Source of the DNA: JADFRG01 sp048054495 | GTDB lineage: Bacteria > Chloroflexota > Anaerolineae > Anaerolineales > E44-bin32 | Length of the DNA: 28,265 nt | Assembly (NCBI GenBank): GCA_048054495.1 | Contig: JBGMQN010000036.1 | Coordinates: 1-28,265, forward strand | Reading direction: 5' to 3' | Shown: piece by piece, positions 16,304-23,263 of the stretch | How the letters are laid out: each line of letters opens with the position of its first letter | Position numbering within the stretch: the stretch's first letter is position 1 | Notes under the pieces: model-generated | Seen by the model: the letters and a program-made list of their open reading frames with translations, nothing else | What the model was told of the DNA's origin: nothing | The model's database searches: none | Position numbers and translations under genes: made by a program

Positions 16304-16681
16304 TCATCCGACTAGTTCCTCCAGATCTCCTACTGCTCTGCGCATTTCCAAGAGTACCAGGCCGAGCTTTGCTTGCTGCCTGGCGAGCACGGTCAGGACT
16401 GCGTCTTGCCCGGAGGACATAAGCAGCACGTATCCGTCCTCACCATGTATATAGACCTCATCCAGGAACCCTCGGCCCAATTCTGTGGCGATTCTTTCCC
16501 CAAGGCTAATCATCGCGGCAGACATGGCAGATACTCGATCCTCCTCCACCCCCGCGGGCAGCGAGGAAGCGATGATCAGCCCGTCTACGCTGACGACTGC
16601 GGAGGCTTCGACGTCTGGGGTCCTGGACTGCAGATCCCTCAGGCGGTCGACCATGTGATCCGTACGGGTTTTTTCGGCCAA
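16304..16681 (-). CDS. Roadblock/LC7 domain protein (MglB-like)
   Basis: A small (125-residue) roadblock/LC7 protein, the family that includes MglB GTPase-activating partners and other regulators of small Ras-like GTPases or motility and polarity systems. Diagnostic stretches are DVEASAVVSVDGLIIASSLP, SAMSAAMISLGERIATELGRG and DAVLTVLARQQAKLGLVLLEMRRA. The start is set at the TTG at 16681 because AAGG lies 6 nt upstream. The ATG at 16654 is an alternative, and the frame is open to 16735. No MglA-type GTPase is visible in the window. It lies between rimM and pyrG, where trmD might be expected after rimM. Confidence 0.88.
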   Translation of the reverse strand: MAEKTRTDHMVDRLRDLQSRTPDVEASAVVSVDGLIIASSLPAGVEEDRVSAMSAAMISLGERIATELGRGFLDEVYIHGEDGYVLLMSSGQDAVLTVLARQQAKLGLVLLEMRRAVGDLEELVG

Positions 16682-16765
16682 TTTCAACCTTGGGGAAGAC
16701 CGGGTCAGTCTACCATGAGGGTATAGGCCGAGCAAGCAAGGCGCGTTTGGGCGTCCATCTTCCCG

Positions 16766-17272
16766 CTACTCCAGCCCCTCAGGCAGCCGAACCAGTAGCT
16801 GACCGGCTTCCAGATCCACCTTCAAAATCACGCTTTCGATCGCCGGCAGCAGCAACTCGCGAGGGCCATCTCCCCGGACGATATAAACGTCGTTGGCGCC
16901 AGTCTCCAGGATGTCCCTGACGGTGCCTAAATGCTTGCCCCCCTGCTCCATCACCGCCAACCCCAGGATCTGCCAGCGGTAGTAAACGCCTTCTGCCAAC
17001 GGCTCGGCGGCCTGCATCGGGATGAGCAGCTCGTTGCCCCTGAACGCCTCCGCCGTCTCCCGATCCTCACACCCCTCGACACGCAAGATCATGTGGTTGC
17101 GGTGGCTCCTCAAGGACACTACTGTGCGGGGATTTTGCAGCGATCCTATGAATACTTCGCTCTCTGCCTCGATGGAACGGATGGTTTCAGAATAGGGTTC
17201 TACGAGCAGATCGCCCCGTATGCCATGCGGGCGCAGGACACGCCCAACCGCCATATGATCCGGGTCGTCCAC
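16766..17272 (-). CDS. rimM: Ribosome maturation factor RimM
   Basis: Assists maturation of the 30S head and binds protein S19. It consists of the N-terminal RimM domain (AVGRVLRPHGIRGDL; DRETAEAFRGNELLIP) and a C-terminal PRC barrel (YYRWQILGLAVME, ANDVYIVRG, LLLPAIESVILKVDLEAG). The start is uncertain. GTG at 17272 gives 168 residues, ATG at 17254 gives 162, and an upstream TTG at 17332 adds a Pro/Ser-rich stretch unlike the family. The gene follows khpA and rpsP in the usual rpsP-khpA-rimM order, but trmD is missing from its common position. Confidence 0.93.
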   Translation of the reverse strand: MDDPDHMAVGRVLRPHGIRGDLLVEPYSETIRSIEAESEVFIGSLQNPRTVVSLRSHRNHMILRVEGCEDRETAEAFRGNELLIPMQAAEPLAEGVYYRWQILGLAVMEQGGKHLGTVRDILETGANDVYIVRGDGPRELLLPAIESVILKVDLEAGQLLVRLPEGLE

Positions 17273-17364
17273 GCCTACACCATTCGAATGTGAAGCAGCA
17301 CGCGGGTGGGGGTCCGGGCCTCCCGAGGGCAACTGAGGAGGGGCAGGTTACTCAATATGGAGGA

Positions 17365-17592
17365 TCAAATGATGTCGAGCGAGCTGCGGACGCCTTGCCG
17401 TGAAGATATGACTCTCATCAAGGTGCGCATAGCATTGGCCACACGCCCCTTCCGCCCAATCACGCGTCCCATATCTTCTTCGGCCACTCTTAGCTCGACG
17501 CGTAATTCGCGCCCGGTCTCGCGCACCGTCACAGAGACCTCGGTCGGATCATCAACCAGGGAGCGAGCGATATAGTCGATCAACTCTTGCAT
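17365..17592 (-). CDS. khpA: KhpA-type KH-domain RNA-binding protein
   Basis: A single-KH-domain protein of 75 residues (YlqC family), which in Gram-positives forms a dimer with KhpB/Jag and binds many RNAs. The GxxG RNA-binding loop is GRKG at 46-49 in MGRVIGRKGRVANAMRTLM. The N-terminus MQELIDYIARSLVDDPTEV is the family signature. It starts 3 bp after the rpsP stop and precedes rimM. Confidence 0.95.
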   Translation of the reverse strand: MQELIDYIARSLVDDPTEVSVTVRETGRELRVELRVAEEDMGRVIGRKGRVANAMRTLMRVISSRQGVRSSLDII

Positions 17593-17595
17593 CCG

Positions 17596-18309
17596 CTACT
17601 CGCCTTCTTGAGGGTCCGGAGCCGGCTCCGCATCTTCTGCCTCGGCGGGTTCTGCTTCGGCGGGTTCTGCCTCGGCGGGTTCTGCCTCGGCATCGGCATC
17701 AGCCTCGGCATCAGCTGATTCTGCGTCAGCATCCCCCTCGGGCTCACCTTCGCCTGCATCCGCGCTGGACTGCGCGGTTTCCGCTTGAGAGGCTTCCTTC
17801 TCAACTTCGGCTTCTGCCGCTACCGGTTCCGCCTCAGCTTCCGCGGTTTCCGTCGTCTCCGCCTTGGCCTTCGTGGTCTCGGCCGCATCAGCATCCGCGG
17901 TCTTTGCAGCCTCGGGCTCGGGCTCTGCATCCGGATGCCGCCGCCGCTTCTTCGAACGCTGGCCGATCTGGTCGTCTCTCCGCGTGCGAGGATCGACCTC
18001 AGGAATTGCGGCCTGCGCTTCCTGGGTCAGCGTTTCCAGCGACTCGCCGCTCTTGAATCGCTCCCAGCGCTCCCAGGTTCCAAAGGTCTGCAGGGTCTGC
18101 ACGACCGAGTCGGAGGGTTGTGCGCCGTTCGACATCCAATGAAATAGGCGCGCCTCGTCCACTTGCACTGTGGAAGGATTGGTACGCGGATTGTAGGATC
18201 CCAGGACCTCAAGGAAGCGCCCATCGCGCGGGCTTTCCTTGTCTGCCGCGACAATGCGGAAGCTTGGTTGATTTCTAGCACCTACTCTTCGAAAGCGAAT
18301 TCTGACCAT
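17596..18309 (-). CDS. rpsP: 30S ribosomal protein S16 with a long acidic tail
   Basis: The first 90 or so residues are a normal S16 (MVRIRFRRVGARNQPSFRIV, SYNPRTNPSTVQVD, HWMSNGAQPSDSV), an assembly protein of the small subunit. A basic linker (RSKKRRRHPD, about 118-127) leads into more than 100 residues of Ala/Glu/Asp/Thr low-complexity sequence, ending in three PAEAE repeats encoded by 15-bp DNA repeats around 17637-17690. The 237-residue total is far above the typical 80-110. Extended S16 tails occur in actinobacteria and Chloroflexota, so this is an exaggerated lineage trait rather than a clear fusion. A strong promoter lies inside the upstream SEDS-PBP gene, and hairpins occupy its leader. 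Confidence 0.95.
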   Translation of the reverse strand: MVRIRFRRVGARNQPSFRIVAADKESPRDGRFLEVLGSYNPRTNPSTVQVDEARLFHWMSNGAQPSDSVVQTLQTFGTWERWERFKSGESLETLTQEAQAAIPEVDPRTRRDDQIGQRSKKRRRHPDAEPEPEAAKTADADAAETTKAKAETTETAEAEAEPVAAEAEVEKEASQAETAQSSADAGEGEPEGDADAESADAEADADAEAEPAEAEPAEAEPAEAEDAEPAPDPQEGE

Positions 18310-18327
18310 TTGTTTTTCCCACTAAAA

Positions 18328-18354
18328 CCTCCGAGAAGGAACTCTTCCCGGAGG
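18328..18354 (-). promoter_or_regulatory. Terminator-like hairpin in the rpsP leader
   Basis: On the minus strand cctccg-ggaag (18354-18344) pairs with cttct-cggagg (18338-18328), an 11-bp stem with one G-U pair and a 5-nt loop. TTTT follows, then 14 nt to the rpsP ATG. This position suits an attenuator or autogenous control site. It is not a convincing terminator for the SEDS-PBP gene because it lies downstream of a new promoter. Confidence 0.45.
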
Positions 18355-18379
18355 TCCGGACTAGCGAATGCTGTGTTTT

Positions 18380-18409
18380 GTTGGCAGGTCCTAGTGCCCG
18401 CCTGCCAAC
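18380..18409 (-). promoter_or_regulatory. Inverted repeat over the predicted rpsP transcription start
   Basis: GTTGGCAGG (18380-18388) and CCTGCCAAC (18401-18409) are perfect 9-bp inverted repeats separated by 12 nt. They begin one base after the -10 box and span the predicted start near 18403, so the sequence could be a DNA operator. As RNA it would be a hairpin downstream of the SEDS-PBP stop, but no U-tract follows it on the minus strand. Confidence 0.4.
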
Positions 18410-18438
18410 ATTCTAGCTGTCAGGAGGAGCAAGGTCAA
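18410..18438 (-). promoter_or_regulatory. Sigma-70-type promoter of rpsP-khpA-rimM
   Basis: On the minus strand TTGACC (18438-18433), a 17-nt spacer and TAGAAT (18415-18410) form a near-consensus promoter. It lies inside the last codons of the SEDS-PBP gene, and its -10 box includes that gene's TAG stop. The leader would be about 94 nt. Confidence 0.65.
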
Positions 18439-21049
18439 GGTCGCTGACGAGCTCCAGCAGCCCAAGGCCGAGCTCTCGAGCCTGGGCCGGTTCGGCGTCC
18501 TCAATGAGCACGACCACCAATCGCCCTGCAGGCCCGATTCCGATGAACCAGGCCACGGGTTCCTCTCCACTCAGGGCTTCAACCTCATAGCCAATGAATT
18601 CGCTGCTGTAGGTCGATAACGCGTCGAGCGTCACCTGCGCCTCGGTTGGAGAGAGAACTACTTGCTCCCCACCCAGCGGAGATAAGAGCTGCCACTCGCC
18701 CTCCTTAGGTCGGTACGCGTCCACGATGGTAAGCGAGGGACGAACGCCGGCACCGGTCAGGACGGCGTAGGCTCTTGCCATCTGCAGCGGCGTGACAGTC
18801 AGCTCGCCCTGCCCGATCGCTTCCAGTCCCAGTGTTTGCGGGTCGTCTGCCAACTCGAGCGGCTGTGCTTGAGCGGAGGTCAGCCGGATGTCGAGGGGCG
18901 CCGTGAGCCCAAACGCGGCAAAAGCTTGCGAAATCCCTTCCGGCCCAAGACGTTCGCCCAGAACCACGAATGGTCCTGCACACGAATTCTCGAGCGCCTC
19001 GCTCCAGCTCCCAGAGGGCGCGGTCGCCGGGCAGGTCAGTGTACGATCGAATAGTTCGACCGCCTTCGAGAATTCAGGCGCCGCGTCGCCAGGATCGATG
19101 AGATCTTCCGCCATTGACCACGCATACAAGAGCGGCGTTACCGCCATGCCCGGCTGGTAGCTGCCCTGAACGACTCGATTCAGGAGCGGGGCATCCACAC
19201 GGGCCACGAGCTCCGGCCACTCTTCATCCAGCCTATTTGGGTCGTAGCTGGGAGCTGAGGCGCTGGCCAGAACGTCTCCCGTGACTGCATCCAGAACGAC
19301 AACCGCGCCCCGCAACCCTTCCAGACCCTTCGCCGCCGCGCGCTGTAGCTCCCCATCCACGGTGAGCCGTACGTCCGATCCGGCGGGAGGCACTCCGTAG
19401 ACTAGCTTGCTCCACCAGATCTCCAGCGGACTCGGACCGATCTCTCCTCGCAGATAGGGGTCCATGTATCGTTCGATCCCGGCCTGGCCAAAGGCCAAAG
19501 AATCATAGCCAGTGACGGAGCCTCCCACAGGATCGTCGTAGCTGCGCTGATATTCGCCTGCCTGGCCAACGGTGGAGACCAATGGAGACCCGTTGCGGTC
19601 CATGATCATCCCGCGCGGAGACACGAGGCTTCCCAGTCCCCGGCGTAGATTATCGGTACGGGTCGTCAGGGCTTCCGCTCTTATAATCGCCCACCAACCC
19701 AATGAGAGCGCGATCGCCGCCCAGCCCACGCTCAGCAGGATCTGCGTGTTGAGCACCGGCCGTGCGAACTGGCCCGCCCCGGGCAGGCGAGCTCTAGATA
19801 AGAGCACGATAAATGCGAGTCCCACGAAGCTCGTAACCAGCGAGGATCCTCCGTATGAAATAAACGGAAGCGTGACACCCGTGATAGGCAGGAGCCGGAG
19901 CACCCCTCCCACGATCAGAATCGCTTGCAGGCCAATAGCTATCGCAATCCCGGCGCTGAGCAGGACCGCAAAAGGCTCCTTTCGCCTTGCCGCGGTGCGA
20001 AGGCTACGACCCACCAGGAGCGCAAACAGCACGATCATTGCCAGCGCTCCAAACATGCCCCACTCCTCGGCCACCGCCGAGAACACAAAATCCGACTGCA
20101 CGACGGGAACCAAGGTCGGGGCGCCAAGCCCCGGTCCCAGACCGAACACACCGCCACTTGCCACAGCAATCAGGGACTGAACGACCTGATAGCCGGAATC
20201 ACTTGCATTGACCCAGGGACTCAGCCAAGCCTCAAATCGAACCTGGACGATATCCAGCATTTGGTGCGCGACAATGGCGCTCAAGAGCGCAAGCAACCCG
20301 GCCCCAATTAGCACAGCTGGATGACCATAGGCGACGTAGATCATGAAAGCCAAGACCGCGAGGAAAAGAGTAGCCGAGCCCAGGTCCCGCTGGGCAAAAA
20401 GCAGGAGGGCGGCCAGTGCTGCCGCCAGAAAAAGCGGGATGAAATCCCGTGTGAAACTGGCTGGGCGACCCACCAGCTTGCGATCCGCCAGATAGGAAGC
20501 CACGAAGGCTACAAGAAGCAGCCGAAGCGGCTCGGAGGGTTGGAAGAACACTCCGCAGCATCCGAGCCATAGTCTCGGTTCCCCGCCTGCGGGATTGGTG
20601 CCGAAAACTAGGGTCATCGCAGTGAGCAGAATCCCGCCCAGCAGCCACAAGTAGCGGTAACGGCGAAGCCATTCCAGCCCGGGCGGTCCCCTCAAGATGA
20701 GCACCATGGCTGCCGCGCCCAGCAGCAACCACAAGGTCTGACGTGACCCCAGTCCGGGCGAGAGACGCCACACCATCAGCAGACCCCAGCCGGCGAGGAG
20801 CATCGCGATTGGCAGCAAATAGGGGTCTCGCAGCGGATGGTATCGGTCCGCAGTGCGGTGGATCAGCCAGGCCGCCAGCCCCCAGACCGGGAGCACCACC
20901 AGGTGCTGAACGCTCGCTAAAGAATTTAGGCCAGCTGCCAACGCGATCGTCAATCCAGCCAGAGATAGAAAGGCGAATGCCAGCCACAGCAGGCGCGACT
21001 CGCGTCGGCCGTGCGCAATATGACCTCCGGGCGTGGGTTCGCTAAGCAA
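18413..21049 (-). CDS. SEDS (RodA/FtsW) - class B PBP fusion with degenerate transpeptidase site
   Basis: One 878-residue chain. Residues 20-420 are a multi-pass SEDS glycosyltransferase domain with family landmarks QPSEPLRLLLVAF (170-182), QRDLGSA (220-226), QSDFVFSAVAEEWGMFGAL (318-336, including Asp320) and LPITGVTLPFISYGGSSL (387-404). After another membrane segment (about 434-456), a class B penicillin-binding protein follows: PRGMIMDRNGSPL (478-490), GIERYMDPYLRG and TVDGELQRAA. Its active site is destroyed. The SxxK position reads GMAVTP (634-639, no Ser or Lys), SxN reads SCA (689-691), and no KTG is found before VAWFIGIGP (832-840). The start is TTG at 21049 with gggag 5 nt upstream. 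Polymerase activity is inferred to persist. It follows mtnP by 24 bp and three FHA genes. Confidence 0.92.
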   Translation of the reverse strand: MLSEPTPGGHIAHGRRESRLLWLAFAFLSLAGLTIALAAGLNSLASVQHLVVLPVWGLAAWLIHRTADRYHPLRDPYLLPIAMLLAGWGLLMVWRLSPGLGSRQTLWLLLGAAAMVLILRGPPGLEWLRRYRYLWLLGGILLTAMTLVFGTNPAGGEPRLWLGCCGVFFQPSEPLRLLLVAFVASYLADRKLVGRPASFTRDFIPLFLAAALAALLLFAQRDLGSATLFLAVLAFMIYVAYGHPAVLIGAGLLALLSAIVAHQMLDIVQVRFEAWLSPWVNASDSGYQVVQSLIAVASGGVFGLGPGLGAPTLVPVVQSDFVFSAVAEEWGMFGALAMIVLFALLVGRSLRTAARRKEPFAVLLSAGIAIAIGLQAILIVGGVLRLLPITGVTLPFISYGGSSLVTSFVGLAFIVLLSRARLPGAGQFARPVLNTQILLSVGWAAIALSLGWWAIIRAEALTTRTDNLRRGLGSLVSPRGMIMDRNGSPLVSTVGQAGEYQRSYDDPVGGSVTGYDSLAFGQAGIERYMDPYLRGEIGPSPLEIWWSKLVYGVPPAGSDVRLTVDGELQRAAAKGLEGLRGAVVVLDAVTGDVLASASAPSYDPNRLDEEWPELVARVDAPLLNRVVQGSYQPGMAVTPLLYAWSMAEDLIDPGDAAPEFSKAVELFDRTLTCPATAPSGSWSEALENSCAGPFVVLGERLGPEGISQAFAAFGLTAPLDIRLTSAQAQPLELADDPQTLGLEAIGQGELTVTPLQMARAYAVLTGAGVRPSLTIVDAYRPKEGEWQLLSPLGGEQVVLSPTEAQVTLDALSTYSSEFIGYEVEALSGEEPVAWFIGIGPAGRLVVVLIEDAEPAQARELGLGLLELVSDLDLAPPDS

Positions 21050-21073
21050 GCGGGCTCCCTGTTTGCCTGGTCT

Positions 21074-21928
21074 TCAGCTGTAATATCGCTCGACCAGGGG
21101 CTTCAGTTTCTCCAGCGTGCCTGGTGGGATTGAGTCGTGCGGGGTGGTGAGGGCATCTTTGAGGGCATCTTTGCAAATGCAGTCTCGCTCCTCAGGCAAC
21201 CGACGGGTGAGCTCAGAAATGGCGGCCTGGACAATCTGGGTGTTTGCTTCCAAAGTGCGCATCACTATCTCGACGGTTACGGGGGCTTCCGACTTGTGCC
21301 AGACATCGAAATCGGTTACAGGAGCCATGACCGAGTAGCACATCTCAGCCTCGCGCGCCAGGAAGGCCTCTGGCGAAGTTGTCATGCCTATGATCGACAT
21401 TCCCCAAGCGCGGAAAGTGTTGGATTCGGCGCGGGTGGAGAAGCGTGGTCCCTCAATTGTGATCGAGGTTCCGCCTTCGTGGACTTCCGCCTGCGCAGCT
21501 TGAAGGCTCTCCACAACCAAGGACGAAAGATCTGGGCAGAATGGGTCAGCCACACTGATGTGGGCCACAAGTCCCTCGCCAAAGAAACTGCCTTGCCGTA
21601 GGCGCGTGAGGTCGACGATCTGGTTCGGGACCACGACATGTCCTGGAGCGTAGTCTTCCCTTAGAGAGCCGCACGCGCTGATCGCCACCACTCGCTCAAC
21701 GCCCATGTCTTTAAGCGCGTATATGTTTGCCCGGTAGTTCACCTCGGTGGGTGAAAGGGTGTGCCCTTGCCCATGACGGGCCAGAAACACGACCGGGGAG
21801 CCTTGAAGCTCGCCTATTATCAGCGGCGAGCTGGGAGGACCAAAGGGAGTAGAGACCGTGCGGGTTTCTACGATTTGCAGCCCTTCCATCGAGTACAGCC
21901 CCGATCCGCCAATCACTCCCAGTGTCAT
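21074..21928 (-). CDS. mtnP: S-methyl-5'-thioadenosine phosphorylase
   Basis: Phosphorolytic cleavage of methylthioadenosine to adenine and methylthioribose 1-phosphate, for methionine salvage. It is a purine nucleoside phosphorylase 2 family member of 284 residues. Visible motifs are GVIGGSGLY (phosphate loop), FLARHGQGHTLSPTEVNYRANIYAL, ISACGSL, IEGPRFSTRAES and VTDFDVWH, whose Asp contacts the adenine ring in MTAP-type enzymes. Inosine-type phosphorylase specificity cannot be fully excluded. ATG 21928 is preferred because the first ATG (21937) lies inside the fha3 coding end with too little room for the AAGGG ribosome binding site. Metabolically it looks foreign to its FHA and SEDS-PBP neighbours, but spacing indicates one operon. 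Confidence 0.92.
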   Translation of the reverse strand: MTLGVIGGSGLYSMEGLQIVETRTVSTPFGPPSSPLIIGELQGSPVVFLARHGQGHTLSPTEVNYRANIYALKDMGVERVVAISACGSLREDYAPGHVVVPNQIVDLTRLRQGSFFGEGLVAHISVADPFCPDLSSLVVESLQAAQAEVHEGGTSITIEGPRFSTRAESNTFRAWGMSIIGMTTSPEAFLAREAEMCYSVMAPVTDFDVWHKSEAPVTVEIVMRTLEANTQIVQAAISELTRRLPEERDCICKDALKDALTTPHDSIPPGTLEKLKPLVERYYS

Positions 21929-21929
21929 G

Positions 21930-22388
21930 CTAGCCATTCCCTTGCTCGGCGCCCGCTCCTATAGGCGGCTGCCCCCCCTTTAACGCCAAGCGCACGTTGC
22001 CAAACCGGATCTCATCGCCGAAGGTAACCACCATCGGGTCCTCTAACGTCAACTCATTCACAGTAGTTCCGTTCCTTGAGCCGAAATCCTCCAACAGCAA
22101 TTGGCCCCCGCGATAGGATAGCCGGGCATGGTGACCGGAGACGGTCTCCTCATCCAGTATGATCGTGTTGTCGTCGGCTCTGCCAATCAGGTTCAGATTG
22201 CTAAGTGGGAAAACCTGCCCGGGCCCGGGCTGGCTCAAGAGTTCCAGATAGCCTTGCGGAGGAACATTCGTGTCGAGGGTTGCGGACCTGAGGTCTCGCC
22301 ACAAGAAAACGAGCGTGGCCGCGAGAAAGGCATAAAGAACCAGCGCCAGGGCCAGGCGAAGCGCCAGCAGCACGAATTCGGGGCTCAT
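21930..22388 (-). CDS. Membrane-anchored FHA-domain protein (FhaB-like)
   Basis: A 152-residue protein with one N-terminal membrane helix (about 5-29), a short linker, and a cytosolic forkhead-associated domain that binds phosphothreonine peptides. All canonical FHA contacts are kept: Arg70 in IGRADDN, Ser84 and His87 in VSGHHARL, and Asn106-Gly107 in SRNGTTVN. The layout (TM then FHA) matches actinobacterial FhaB/FipA, which links kinase signalling to cell wall synthesis. The start overlaps the stop of the preceding FHA gene by four bases (ATGA). mtnP follows directly. Confidence 0.9.
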   Translation of the reverse strand: MSPEFVLLALRLALALVLYAFLAATLVFLWRDLRSATLDTNVPPQGYLELLSQPGPGQVFPLSNLNLIGRADDNTIILDEETVSGHHARLSYRGGQLLLEDFGSRNGTTVNELTLEDPMVVTFGDEIRFGNVRLALKGGQPPIGAGAEQGNG

Positions 22389-23206
22389 CGCCCCTCTTCG
22401 TTATCCCAACCGCCTGTTTCGGTTTCTTGATCTCCAGCGGGGCGTGGGGGGAACGGCGGTGTGTACGCAGTAGCCGTATCGGGCAGACCGCTATCGTCCT
22501 CTCCATAGACCAACCTCGCTTCGGAGATCGTTATGACATCACCCGGTCGCAGGATATGCTGCTTCACCTTGCGGCCATTGACTTGAGTTCCGCCGGTTGA
22601 CCCCAGGTCAAAGAGAACGAACCTTCGGTCCCGCACGCGCAGCTGCGCATGAGTTCGCGAAACGTGCGCATCCTCCAGGACGATCTGATTGTCGATTCTG
22701 CGTCCTACATTGATCACCGGCTGATCCAACGCGTAGTGGCGCCCATCTCCGAGAATCAAGAATGCGCCCTTTGGCAGCAGCACGCCCTGACCTTGAGGTT
22801 GGCGCTCCATGGCTTTTGTGAACTCAAGTGGATTGCTGCTGTGCCAGGAGATCACCCTTATTTCTCGCCGAGCGAGGGTTGGATCGGAGGCCAGCGTAAT
22901 GCTGGGCTGGTGTGTAAGGGAGTAGCCGCACCGCTGGGCAGCCTGTGCCAAGCTTTCGGACAGCGTGGCCTGGATATCTGGGGCCTGGTCCACAATGCGC
23001 TTGGCGTCGTCCGGATGCAGCGTAAGGGCAAACTCGCTCGGGGCGTACGCGTTGCCGGTCTCATCGCGGCGAAGGCCATCTTCCATCGTGCGCGCCAACT
23101 GACTGGCCAATGCACCGGCCGAGATCTCTTCCCCAATGAGCTTCGCAAGAGAGCCTTCGAAGAGGTTCTCCAGCTGGCCTTCAAGTTTGGAGAGCTGCTC
23201 ACGCAT
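22385..23206 (-). CDS. DUF3662-FHA protein (FhaA-like), second copy
   Basis: A 273-residue soluble protein. Residues 1-125 look like the FhaA N-terminal domain (DUF3662), starting KLEGQLENLFEGSLAKLIGEE and including FALTLHPDDAKRI. Residues about 143-237 are an FHA domain with VGRRIDN (Arg169), SRTHAQL (Ser183, His186) and STGGTQVNG, where the common STNGT Asn is Gly. A Pro-rich acidic tail ends the chain. In actinobacteria FhaA acts with FhaB, RodA, PbpA and Ser/Thr kinases on wall synthesis and binds MviN. It is a paralogue of the gene just upstream. TATAAT lies 8 nt before the ATG, and no Shine-Dalgarno is seen, so it may also have its own leaderless transcript. Confidence 0.88.
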   Translation of the reverse strand: MREQLSKLEGQLENLFEGSLAKLIGEEISAGALASQLARTMEDGLRRDETGNAYAPSEFALTLHPDDAKRIVDQAPDIQATLSESLAQAAQRCGYSLTHQPSITLASDPTLARREIRVISWHSSNPLEFTKAMERQPQGQGVLLPKGAFLILGDGRHYALDQPVINVGRRIDNQIVLEDAHVSRTHAQLRVRDRRFVLFDLGSTGGTQVNGRKVKQHILRPGDVITISEARLVYGEDDSGLPDTATAYTPPFPPRPAGDQETETGGWDNEEGR

Positions 23207-23214
23207 CAGGCGTG

Positions 23215-23220
23215 ATTATA
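23215..23220 (-). promoter_or_regulatory. -10 box (TATAAT) of the second DUF3662-FHA gene
   Basis: A perfect TATAAT on the minus strand ends 8 nt before the ATG at 23206. No -35 hexamer is recognisable at 16-18 nt. The spacing predicts a transcript starting at, or one or two bases before, the start codon. Confidence 0.5.
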
Positions 23221-23263
23221 AACGCAGAATACGCTCGGATTCTGAGCCCTGGATTTCAAGGAG

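Noticed and set aside
17637..17700. 15-bp direct repeats as a CRISPR or other non-coding array
   Set aside because: They are in-frame PAEAE codon repeats of the S16 tail without spacers.
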